Positions 54,363 to 64,000 of a DNA stretch of 64,000 nucleotides are shown here, piece by piece (the first letter of the stretch is position 1; every line of letters starts with the position of its first letter). The stretch is taken from contig QKWP01000115.1 of the NCBI GenBank assembly GCA_003550325.1, forward strand, positions 341,465-405,464. The letters run 5' to 3'. Origin of the DNA: Gigaspora rosea (Eukaryota; Glomeromycota; Glomeromycetes; Diversisporales; Gigasporaceae). The notes under the pieces are model-generated. The model was not told the DNA's origin. It did not search any database and worked only from the letters and a program-made list of their open reading frames with translations. Made by a program: the position numbers and the translations under genes.

Positions 54363-55682
54363 TGGTGCTCCAAGTCACTTCTCATCAAATGCGCCAAATT
54401 TGGCTAGATATATTCAAGTTACGCCAAATTTGGCTAGATATATCCAAGATGCGCAAAATTTAGATTTGATAGATATAAAAATTTGTAATCAAAATTTACA
54501 AATTTTAGCTTAATTTTAAAACTATTTTTCTCGATAACTAACAATTAGAATTAGTTTAAATTTTTACTGTAAATAGTATCATATCAGACTATAACATACT
54601 AAAATTTCAGCAAATTTTGACTGGTAGTTCTTGAGTATTTGCTTGCATACAATAGTTGATTTTTTTAAAAAAATTAACTATTGTATGCAAGCAATTACTC
54701 AAGAACTAACAGGTCAAATTTGCTAAAATTTTAGTATGTTATAATCTGATACCGATACTATTTACATTAAAAATTTGAGNCTATAACATACTAAAATTTC
54801 AGCAAATTTTGACTAGTAGTTCTTGAGTATTTGCTTGCATACGATAGTTAATTTTTTTAAAAAAATTAACTATTGTATGCAAGCAATTACTCAAGAACTA
54901 CCAGGTCAAATTTGCTAAAATTTTAGTATGTTATAATCTGATACCGATACTATTTACATTAAAAATTTGAGCTAATTCTAATTGTTAGTTATCGAGAAAA
55001 CTAATTTTAAAATTTAGCTAAAATTTGCGAATTTTTAAACTATCAATATTAATCGAATTTTTATATTATCGATTATTACTAATTAAAATCGATATATATT
55101 GATAATCGATTATAATCAGTTGGAGTTTGTAAAGGATCAATAACCCTTCAAACAATTATAATCAATTAAATTAATCGATTATAATCGATTATGCCAATTA
55201 TAATTGTTATATATTACTTTAAAAAATTTCGTGATGTATTGATACTAAACATAGTATGTACATATATATGTTGTGAAGTGCAAAAATTATTATAGGATAA
55301 AGATATTTAGACTGATTTAATTGATGCTAATGCTATTAGTTTAGTCTTACAAAGATCTAGAACTAGTCAAGAACTGATTTATCATTTTTATACCAATTTT
55401 ATGTAGATAGAATATATGTGACACCAATTTTGATATAAATTATATATAATAACAAGGCGCCAATTTTATAGCTCATATAATAAATTGTATAAATTTTTTA
55501 AATTTTAATGTTATATAATTTTGATATTTGGACTTTTTAAAAATTTTTAACCAATAAGTTTGATAGAGCTAAAGATAAAGATTTATTTTTATCGGTTAAT
55601 TATTAAATAAATCTTTAGATTTTATAGTTATAAGATTTTAAAAAAGCAATCAGAATTTGATGAGAAATGACTTAGAGTACCA
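54363..55682. mobile_element. TA-flanked inverted-repeat element (1320 bp)
   Basis: Ends TGGTGCTCCAAGTCACTTCT and, inward, TGGTACTCTAAGTCATTTCT, both continuing CATCAAAT. TA at 54361-54362 and 55683-55684. Removing it restores TTTACTAATTCTTTTT as in the neighbouring satellite units. No transposase. The core is a long palindrome (54525-55035). Tc1/mariner-type by target. Confidence 0.9.
54525..55035. repeat. Long palindrome with duplicated core and assembly N
   Basis: Arms from TCTCGATAACTAACAATTAG (left) to its complement near 55005. The inner hairpin (CTATAACATACTAAAATTTC ... complement) appears twice, at 54590-54779 and 54781-54968, separated by the only N in the window (54780). The second copy may be an assembly artefact. 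Confidence 0.8.
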
Positions 55683-55890
55683 TAATTCTTTTTTTGTAGC
55701 TTTATTATTAAGGAAATGCAAAAATATATCTATTTTTATTTTTTTATATTTGCAAATGTTAAGGTTGATAAAAAAGACAAGCTATATATTATATAGTAAT
55801 TATATTGTAAAAGAAAGAAGTATGTAATTAATTAAATTTTTTTAAGTAAAATAAATTTTTAATAAATTATTTTTATTATTTATAGAGATC

Positions 55891-56834
55891 TACTATTTCC
55901 ACCATAGTTACACAAGTTTTTCTATTTTAGAATTCAAAATAATATATGCACTTATGTTATACAAAGGCCAGGTGCATTGTTTTTGCAAAAATAATTTTTG
56001 GTTATACATTGCTAATGTTGTATAATATTACACAAGTCTAATTTTGGTAACCTAACCCTGGGTCAGCTGGCATAATGCTAGTGGGCACTATCATAATAAT
56101 GCCCCTAGCGGGATTAGACATAATTCTGGCCCACTCTAACTCTAAATCTAGGAACCCTAAAAACTAATTGTTCAAAGCAATTTCTAATTACAGGGGTTGT
56201 CTAAAGCCATGTACCTACATGACATTTCGTGTAAATCAACAAATGGAATTGCAAAATTTTGTTTACACGAATCAGCCCGAAGAAATCAAAAAACAAAAAA
56301 ATGCAAGAACATAAAAACGGCATTCTAAACCTATCTTGGGCCATTAATAAAAAATATTAGAAAGATAATTTTGCTTATACTGGTTTTAATCCTAACTCCG
56401 ATCCTAATGCTAAACAGACTCAAATACGAATTTTAACTAAAATTTCAAAAAATCACGTGGGTACATGGCTTTAGCCATCCCTTAATTACAGTACATATAC
56501 TAGATGCATATATTGTGTTACTAGTATATGTATTGTGATTGGATATATTTAGGGTTAGAGTGGGCTAAAATTTTATTTAACTCTGCTAAGAGCATTATCA
56601 TGATAGTGCCCACTAGCATTAAGCTTAATGCCAGCCGATACAGGTTTAGGTTACCAAAATTAGACTTGTATAATATTATACGACATTAGCGGCATGTAAC
56701 CAAAAATTATTTTTGCAAAAACAATACACCAGGCCTTTGTGTAATATAAGTGTATATATTATTTTGAATTCTAAAAATAGAAAATCTTTTATAACCATGG
56801 TGAAATAGCAATTTTCCATGGTGGAAATAGCAAT
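55891..56834. mobile_element. Large foldback element (about 940 bp)
   Basis: Left arm CTATTTCCACCATAGTTACA... pairs with the right arm ending GGTGAAATAG. Matching blocks include AATTATTTTTGGTTA (left, 55988) and TAACCAAAAATTATT (right, 56697), and CTAGTGGGCACTATCAT / ATGATAGTGCCCACTAG. Centre replaced by the younger element 56193-56482. Non-coding. Confidence 0.8.
56193..56482. mobile_element. hAT-like miniature element nested in the foldback (290 bp)
   Basis: Ends GGGGTTGTCTAAAGCCATGT and, inward, AGGGATGGCTAAAGCCATGT, both continuing ACC. TAATTACA duplicated at 56185-56192 and 56483-56490. An 8-bp duplication is the hAT signature. No transposase. Confidence 0.8.
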
Positions 56835-56879
56835 TCCCTTTATAATAACTTTTTTAAAAAATTTTATTTTTTTTTATTT

Positions 56880-57952
56880 TCGTCACCAATATGCAGCTTT
56901 ATAAGCTTGTACTATGCAATTGCATTGCCATACATATGCTAAATATACAGTTAAAATTTTAACTTAATTGGATCAGTAGTTGTTAAAATATAGATTAAAA
57001 ACTAATTTATTTTAACAAAGTTTTATATATAACTATATATAGTAATTTTATATATAATAATTATTATTAAATATTTAAAATTTATATTTTAACAACTACT
57101 AATTCAATTAAGCTAAAATTTTAACTATATATTTAGCATATATATAACAATATACTTGTACAATAAAAACTTATAAAATTGTAAATTAGAAACAAAAATA
57201 TAGATATTTTTAAAAGGTATTTTTTTGCTTTTTTTAATAAAATACTAAATTTTAAAAACATTATTATACAATAAAATGTATATAAAAAGATAATATTAGA
57301 ACTTGGTTTATTTAGCACAAAAAAATTATAAATAGATAATTAAAAATTAAAAAACTTATATATATAGATAAATGGATTTTACTAAAACACACCTATGGTG
57401 TTTTACACCATATTACACAAAACTATTAAAATAGCCAATCAAAATTTAAGATCAGGTGTAACAAAAAATTTTGTTTTTTATTTATTTTTTTAAAAAATGT
57501 TTACATTGCAAAATTTTGCTTATGAAACCACCTTTGGGCTCTAATAAAAAAAATTTCTTGCTAAATTTTGTATATACTAATACCCACGATAAAATCTCAG
57601 GCCTTATTCTAACTCTAAAGTAATTAAAATTTATTTTTTGTTTTGTAAAAATTTATTTTTGTTTTTGTTATACGGATTTGCAAATATAATTTCCTATGGT
57701 GGTAAACACTATAAGTGTGTTTTATTATAATTGTAGATAAATTAATTATTTAATTTTAATTTATTCATATTTTTGCATTTTACAAATTGAAAAAATAAAA
57801 TTTTATAGAAATAAAATTTTTTAATAAAATTTATATTAAAATAAATCTGCAAACCTGTGTAATAAATAAATGCATTTAAATATTTATATTAAATTTCAAA
57901 AATTTTTTTTATTATAGGATATGTCGTATATTTACATTTTTGTACTAGACCA
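56880..57952. mobile_element. Mariner-type element, copy 3 (left end lost)
   Basis: The interior CACCAATATGCAGCTTTATA..., ACAGTTAAAATTTTAACTTA and ATTGGATCAGTAGTTGTTAA aligns with copies 1 and 2. The right end TTTTTGTACTAGACCA precedes TA at 57953-57954. A matching left end was not found near 56870, so it is probably truncated. It hosts 57385-57722. Confidence 0.65.
57385..57722. mobile_element. AAACACACC-type miniature element (338 bp)
   Basis: Ends AAACACACCTATGGTGTTTT and, inward, AAACACACTTATAGTGTTTA, both continuing .CACC. TA at 57383-57384 and 57723-57724. Nested in the mariner-type copy 3. Confidence 0.85.
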
Positions 57953-57954
57953 TA

Positions 57955-58550
57955 TTTAGTTATAAATCACTACTTTTTTTCATCATTCTTGCTTGTTATT
58001 TTGCATGATGTGTATGTTATCCATACTTATGTTATATTGCATTATAAGAATTAAAGTAGTTTTAAAAAAATATTAATAGTAAATTTATAATCAATGACTG
58101 CTATATTTAATACCAATATAGCATGATAATTCTGAGATACATCATATTGGTACAATAATAATTTCGAACCAGACATCTCTTATATAGGTCATAACTGGAA
58201 TTTATCCTATTTTGACCTAATTTGCTAAAAATAACAAAACTATATTTACTTAAATAACTTCTAATCCAGTAATTATAATTGAATAAACTTTTTTTGTTAA
58301 ATGCGCCTTACTGAGTGTTTCTTTAAATTGGATTATTGGATACCAAAATAATTGCCAAAAACTGTTTTTTTTGCTTCTCAAATTTTAGGAGTTTTTGCTA
58401 AAACATATGATCTCTGTACTAAATGTCCATGGTTCTGAAAATTTTTTGATTATTCAGAAAATGATACAAAGTTATTTTCTAATTAAAAAAATTAACACTG
58501 TACCAACATGATGTTGTCTTATATTATTATACTATACAGTATTATATTAT
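57955..58550. other. AT-rich spacer, no gene seen
   Basis: Nothing recognisable on either strand. Confidence 0.4.
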
Positions 58551-58556
58551 TATTGA

Positions 58557-59037
58557 TAAACATTTATCAATTCAATTCAATAAATATTTGATAAGAATTA
58601 TATATATTGCAAAATATTATCTTTATACTATAAATGGTTAAAATATTCTGTAAATTAAGAGAATGTTATAGTCGAAGGTAGTATCACTAAAGTTGGTTTC
58701 AAAAGTATTCAATGTATTTAATAAAGATATAGTATTTATCGTAATTGGTTAATAGTTCTATCACTAGGGGGTCAGTACCTATGTAGACTCTAATTATGTA
58801 ATTTAATGCACTTCCATTATTAACTGAATGTCCAAATATATAAATATTCACCAATTCAATTCAATAATTATTTGATAAGAATTATATATTTTGCAGAATA
58901 ATATATTTATACTGTAAATAATTAAAATATTCTGTAAGATAAAATAAAATTATGGTCTAAGGTGGTATTAATAAAGCTATTCTAGCATTTTGAATGCCTT
59001 TGATAAATATAAATTATTTATTGTAATTGATAGAATA
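58557..59037 (+). repeat. Direct duplication (about 190 bp units)
   Basis: 58557-58750 and 58845-59037 align: ATCAATTCAATTCAATAAATATTTGATAAG in part, then TATTTATACT.TAAAT..TTAAAATATTCTGTAA. The block CACCAATTCAAT...TTAAAATATT also resembles the ML upstream repeats at 29090-29262, suggesting a common origin. Confidence 0.65.
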
Positions 59038-59620
59038 TAATGCTTTATTTAGTTTTAGTTATTATTTATTATGATTTGCAAAATTAATCAAAATTCGTTC
59101 ATATATACAATTACCTAATTGTCATATAATTGCATGTGCATTTCTTGATATAACTATATTTACTAAAAATTGGTAAAATTGGATAACAACTATATAATTG
59201 TAAAGGTGAACTGCAATCTACAAATTGCAAATTGCAATAAATTATACAATAAATGCTATCATTAAAGATTCAGTATAGATATAAATAGAGAAGATTACAT
59301 AATATGTAGTATAACTGTTAAATTGAAAGAGTATATATGACTACTAGGAAGATGAGTTTCTGATTTGCTTAAATAAAGGTCTCTTCAGTACTAGCTTACT
59401 TTTTTTATTTTTTTAAGTAAAATTCTACTTCTATTTTTCTTTATTGAAGTTAAATTCATTCGGTTATATATATTTAAATTTAATATTCAATACATTAATA
59501 TATTGTTTGGCATGTTAACATGTTTTTAAGATACTGTATACTATTCAATAATGGTACTATTAAGCCCAATACATTAACATGCTATTAAGAATATTTCAAT
59601 ATTTATAACCTGTGCCCTTA

Positions 59621-60397
59621 CCGTATATTGCCGAAAATAAGCTACCTCCTAAAATAAGCCACCCTCAGTTTTGATCCAAAAATGTCAAAACAGCTTTGAC
59701 CTAAAAATAAGCTACCCTTTGTCGCACCAAAAGATAATTAACAAAATTTTTAGTTCCAAAAATAAGCTACCCCCACAATTGATAAAGTTACTACATAGTA
59801 AAGTCTAAATTTTACTAAGTAAATTGATTAAAGTCGTATAGGTAACCTTGTTCAGCAGATCAAAATATATATACTCTGAAAAATTTCATAAAAATCGAAG
59901 AACTTTTTATTATTTGACTTTTAATTTTTACATTCAACAGTTTTTTTTTTATAAAAAAAACCGTTGAACGTAAAAATTAAAAGTCAAATAATAAAAAGTT
60001 CACCGATTTTTATAAAATTTTCAGGATGTGTATTTTGATCTGCTGAACAAGATTACTTATACGAATTTAATCAATTTGCTTAGTAAAATTTAGACTTAAC
60101 TATGTAGCAATTATAATCGATTGACCAAAAATCGCTTTATAAGTTACCTACGATTTTTTTCTGTATATTTGTTTATTGTTTATAACATATTTATTTATCA
60201 TCTACAGCATATTTATTTATTGCCTACAGCATATTTATTTATTTTTTTACTTGTTAGAGTTTTGTATTCGAAAATAAGCTACCCCTTTGTTGTGCTTTAG
60301 ATTACTTAAAATAGTAAATAACCCGAAAATAAACTACCCACGGTTTTTTTTGTTAAAAAACAGCAAAAAAAGGTAGCTTATTTTCAGCAACATACGG
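59621..60397. mobile_element. AAAATAAGCTACC-type element (777 bp)
   Basis: Ends CCGTATATTGCCGAAAATAA and, inward, CCGTATGTTGCTGAAAATAA, both continuing GCTACC. TA at 59619-59620 and 60398-60399. Further AAAATAAGCTACC copies are inside on both strands. The core foldback 59777-60115 carries inverted CTTGTTCAGCAGATCAAAAT and a 40-bp perfect stem around 59905-60000. Relative of 41212-41520; shared CTGAACAAG core with 3237-4050. Confidence 0.85.
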
Positions 60398-60399
60398 TA

Positions 60400-61655
60400 A
60401 TATATATATCTGCTAACATGTTAATGTGTTTGAAGATTTTACAAAAAGGATAATTATATATCAATTATCAAGTTTATACTAACATTTAATAAATTATGCC
60501 AAAATGGAAATGATTACAAATAGGTAAACTAATTGAGAAATTCAAATTTTCTAATATTACAATTTTGAATTGCGATATTAGTAATGATAAATAAGGCTAA
60601 GCATTATTCTTAATTTTTATAGCAGTAATTCTAGTACTTATATGTTATTTTGTTTAATTTCTAAATCTTATGCTGTTCATTTAGCAGATTACAGAAAATA
60701 CTTTACAACAAAAATTGATTGAAGATCAAATTTTGCTTTTTTGTAAAATTTTGGATTACCAATATAAAATTAAAGGCTTAAAAGAATAACTAGTTTCTAA
60801 ATTATTGTGCAGCTACTTTATTAATTATAGTTGCACTAAAAATACTATAAAAATATAGCATGATGAACTAGAATTGTCAATTATATTACAGATTCACTAA
60901 GTTTTTACAATAAATATAGAGATTTTTATAGAGCAATATTATATAGTTTTAGTATGACTATCACTATAGTTAGTAGTCTGATTAGATCAAAAAAAAGATC
61001 CAAATCTTCATCTATTTTAATTTTTTAATATTAAGGTATTAGTTAAAAATATTGGAATGCAAATTATTCAATTTTTTATTTAGATTTTATCAATTATATA
61101 AAATCTTTAGAATATTTTTCTGTCTGACACCTTTTTCATTAATCACATCTTATCCACATGTATTTACAACTTTTTTCTTAATAATATGAAGTATATATAA
61201 TGTAAAAATTTGGTAATTTATATGCATATTATGCTTTCACTTAATCTGAACACCTTAGTCTAGACTTCTGGCAAGGTCCTAACAAATCAGCCTAAAATCT
61301 AATACTTATCTAACTTAGATGAATGTTAATCATGTGATGTAATTATTATGAAATTATCACTGAGTTATCTATTTTCAATCTACCCAAAATCTCAATAAAT
61401 ACCAAATATACTTGTTGGATATTCATTAAATATTACTATATTTATCTAAAATAATGGCTTGGGGCATTATTTCAAAATAGAAATTTTAAAAATTAATTTG
61501 GGAATGAAACCAGTGAGTGTTTGATCATTTTTTAACAAATTTTTTAAAATTTTTAATTCAAACTAAGTATCAGTTTTTATATATATAAAGTTCAATTTTT
61601 ATTATAAATTATTAAAGTTAAAAAAATTAATTACTATACTATAAAAATAGAGAAG
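60400..61655. other. AT-rich DNA, no gene seen
   Basis: No coherent frame, hairpin or repeat family recognised. Confidence 0.4.
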
Positions 61656-61850
61656 ATTGTTAATATAACCTGGCAAATTTAATTCAAGTATATAACCTTA
61701 GTCATAATAAAAATTTATAAATTGAAAAAATCAATTATCATACTCTAAAAATAGAATAACAACCAATTAGAAAACTGTCAATTTAACTTGGCAAACTTAA
61801 TTCTAGTATATAACCTTAGTCATAATAAAAATTTATAACAATATTTAAAC
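61656..61850 (+). repeat. Direct repeat (units about 60-70 bp)
   Basis: 61661-61730 and 61785-61835 share AACCTGGCAAATTTAATTC / AACTTGGCAAACTTAATTC, then AGTATATAACCTTAGTCATA and ATAAAAATTTATAA. Confidence 0.75.
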
Positions 61851-62560
61851 AAATCAAAATGTTTTTTACTTGTTTTAATATTGTTTCTATTTGCTTATTA
61901 ATTGTATTTTTTAATCTTTAATTATATCTACAAGAATTTATATTTTTGCTAAACCATCTGATTTTATTTGAATTTATGCAAAATAAGCCTAGTCATTTGC
62001 TCTATTTATATATTTATTTGTGACTAATCTATAATTTGTATGTAGAAACAAAGTGTGTGATTAAATTCAAGCTTGTATTCATACACAAAATCATGATCCT
62101 AAATGATATTTGTGTTTAAAAATAATCTTAATATTGTTTGTATAGTATTTAAGACTATACAAAATTAATTTTTCATTTATATTACATGATATTTAAAATT
62201 TTGGCATGTGAAAAAATATTTAAAAATTGAAAAATTTTGTCTGAGGTTTGTGAGTAATACAGCCTAGTAGAAATTAGTTTAACAGTTTCACAAAAAAAAT
62301 GGGTATACAGTAAACTTGGTGTGGTGCATCAATTTGGAGATCTAAACAATATATAACTGAATTAGTATTAGTAATAGATAATAAAAATATATATATATAT
62401 ATAGAAGTAAAATATTTATTATGCATCTATTGAAGGGAATTGATCAATCAGAAGTCTGACATGTGATGCATATAATTGATCAGGTGCAGACTAGATAAAT
62501 TGTATAAGTATGTATTAATTACATCAGCAAATTTATATGTGCGAAATATTTTGAAAGAAA
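61851..62560. other. AT-rich DNA, no gene seen
   Basis: Nothing recognisable apart from a TATATA run near 62385-62402. Confidence 0.35.
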
Positions 62561-62564
62561 TTGC

Positions 62565-62690
62565 GATATGCAATATCTTTCGAAATATTTCAAAAATAAT
62601 TTTGAAATATTTCGAAAACATTTTGAAATATTTTGAAATATAAATTTCGAAATATTGCGAAAATATTAAGTAATATTCAAAAACACAAAA
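62565..62690. repeat. TTTCGAAATATTTCGAAA-type repeat
   Basis: Self-complementary GAAATATTTC / TTTCGAAATATT units repeated about eight times. Similar short patches recur at 63135-63170 and 63765-63800. Confidence 0.7.
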
Positions 62691-62779
62691 TAATATTAAA
62701 TAATTTCTAAATAATGTACTGTAGACCTATAAAAAAGTGATCCTAATCCTATCAATACTTTCCATATTTAATTTCTGAT

Positions 62780-63110
62780 AACTTGCCATCTTCTGAAACA
62801 AATGATCATGTTCTGGGTACATTTGAACCAACCTAGGATCAAAGATCCAATTCCGGGTTATTTGAATCAACCCGTGTTCAAATAGTACCATTTCTGGTTT
62901 ATTTAAGCCCTCAAGCCATTCAAATAATATCATTTTGAGTTTCAACTTGGGATTAAAATAATCCAATCTGGGATCAAACGATCCAATTTGTAGTTCAAAT
63001 GCACCTATTTCTTCAGGTTCATTTGAATTCAACCCGGTTTCAAATGATTACATTCTCAGTGCATTTGAAATCATCGTGGCTTTGAATGATAACCTTTGAT
63101 AATATTACCA
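62780..63110. repeat. TCAAATGATCCAATTC minisatellite
   Basis: About eight degenerate units of the form ATTTGAA.CAACC.GG.TCAAATGATC.A.TTC. The 101-codon frame across it (minus) arises from the repeat. One more unit is at 63675-63710. Confidence 0.75.
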
Positions 63111-64000
63111 AAGTTTGCTAAATATAAATATATTTCAAATATTTCAAAATATTTCGAAAACATTTAAAATAAAATTCAATTAGACAATGAGACAAATAGC
63201 GTAAAAATTTTAATAATAAAACTTTATTTAATTAATAATCCCTTTAATTTTCAATTATTACATTAGCATATGTATTGTATTGACTCGATTACATAAAAAT
63301 ATAAATTAAAAATCAGGAATGCATTTACTAAAAAGAATAACATACAATATGAATTTACTATAAATAGTCATTTTGTTTTCAAAGCAGATTAATTTTTATT
63401 AAAATATTCGCTAATCTCTAATTATAGTATAAATAATATTTAATTTAAAAATAGAGCTAAAATTTTTAAAGCAATTGTCGTGAGCAGTTTTATTAATCGA
63501 AAACAATTTCAAAAGTATTAAAAATCTAAATATAAATGTAATTCAAATAAATTAAAAATAATTTTTTAATAATGATAAAATTATCAAATATTTTGAATAT
63601 ATTCGAATTAATTAAAATAAATCTGAAATTAATTAATTAATATATGTATATATTTTGACTGATTACACGAATTCAGATGATCACATTCCTGGTTTATTTG
63701 GATGCAGGTTGAAAAGATAAATTTTGAATAATGTTAACAAAATTTTAATTTAATATATTTCAATATTAGCGCAAAATTTTGAAATATTTTGAAATTATTT
63801 AAAAATAAAATTCAATTAGATGAATAATAAATGAGACGAAAAGTAATAATAAACCCTTTTTTATTTATATTTAATAATTTCCTTAATTTCAATTATTACA
63901 TTAGCATATGTATTATTAATTGAAAAAACTCGATTACATAAAAATATAAATAAAAAATCAGGAATGCATTTATTAAACAAAAGAACAATGTACAATATGC
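63110..64000 (+). repeat. Tandem duplication of about 640 bp (window edge)
   Basis: 63140-63350 aligns with 63775-64000: shared AAAATTCAATTAGA, TTTCAATTATTACATTAGCA, TATGTATT, ACTCGATTACATAAAAATAT and AATCAGGAATGCATTTA. The repeat unit includes the minisatellite patch and the GAAATATTTC patch. It continues beyond the window. Confidence 0.7.

Noticed and set aside
62727..63032. 101-codon frame, minus strand
   Set aside because: It is read from a minisatellite; the repeated FDPRL/GLNKPE-like pattern follows the repeat period.

Overview
This is a very AT-rich, repeat-dominated eukaryotic window. The best guess is a Glomeromycotina (arbuscular mycorrhizal) fungus of the Rhizophagus type. That is inferred from base composition, short genes of the ML lipid-binding family, a Mutator-like transposase with a SWIM zinc finger, LINEs carrying a C-terminal RNase H, and a large variety of foldback and miniature inverted-repeat elements. 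No rRNA, tRNA or CRISPR was recognised. The only apparently intact host gene is a single-exon ML-domain secreted protein (28280-28723, minus). Nearly everything else is mobile or broken.

Layout. 0-12 kb: GTTCAG-rich arrays around an 810-bp palindrome (2.9-4.2 kb), several short inverted-repeat elements, one degenerate unrecognised gene (6.2-7.1 kb), and a 546-bp perfect-style foldback (10.15-10.7 kb). 12.8-23.3 kb: an ancestral 1.5-kb segment, also present inverted at 36.17-37.68 kb, was invaded repeatedly. A terminal-inverted-repeat element (14503-23174) contains LINE A (14620-22527, 16-bp target duplication), and LINE A itself contains a Tc1-type transposon (14778-16060) and a mariner-type miniature element (17138-17754). 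24.3-26.8 kb: decayed MULE transposase, minus strand.

28-36 kb: a 1.45-kb inverted duplication of the ML gene, with arms at 28.0-29.46 and 34.56-36.0 kb. It encloses a tandem array of an 804-bp unit that carries an element with an identifiable empty site. The right-hand ML copy has a nonsense codon in its signal peptide and has lost one cysteine. A third, decayed ML copy lies at 38 kb. 38.6-43.5 kb: a minus-strand run of decayed coding sequence, including zinc-ribbon motifs and a Nudix-type domain, interrupted by a cluster of five hairpins at 39.22-39.54 kb. This is the least explained part of the window.

44.25-53.39 kb: LINE B, nearly full length, minus strand, with an 11-bp target duplication. 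It has ORF1, an AP-endonuclease-like domain, reverse transcriptase with YMDD, RNase H and a C-terminal zinc motif, all with scattered frameshifts. 53.9-64 kb: satellite-like tandem repeats split by a 1.3-kb TA-flanked element (with an assembly N inside its palindrome), nested foldbacks, a third mariner-type copy, a 777-bp TA-flanked element, minisatellites and a terminal tandem duplication.

Several insertions can be read precisely because an uninterrupted copy of the target exists elsewhere in the window. This gives target-site lengths of TA, TTAA and 8 bp and a relative order of insertions.
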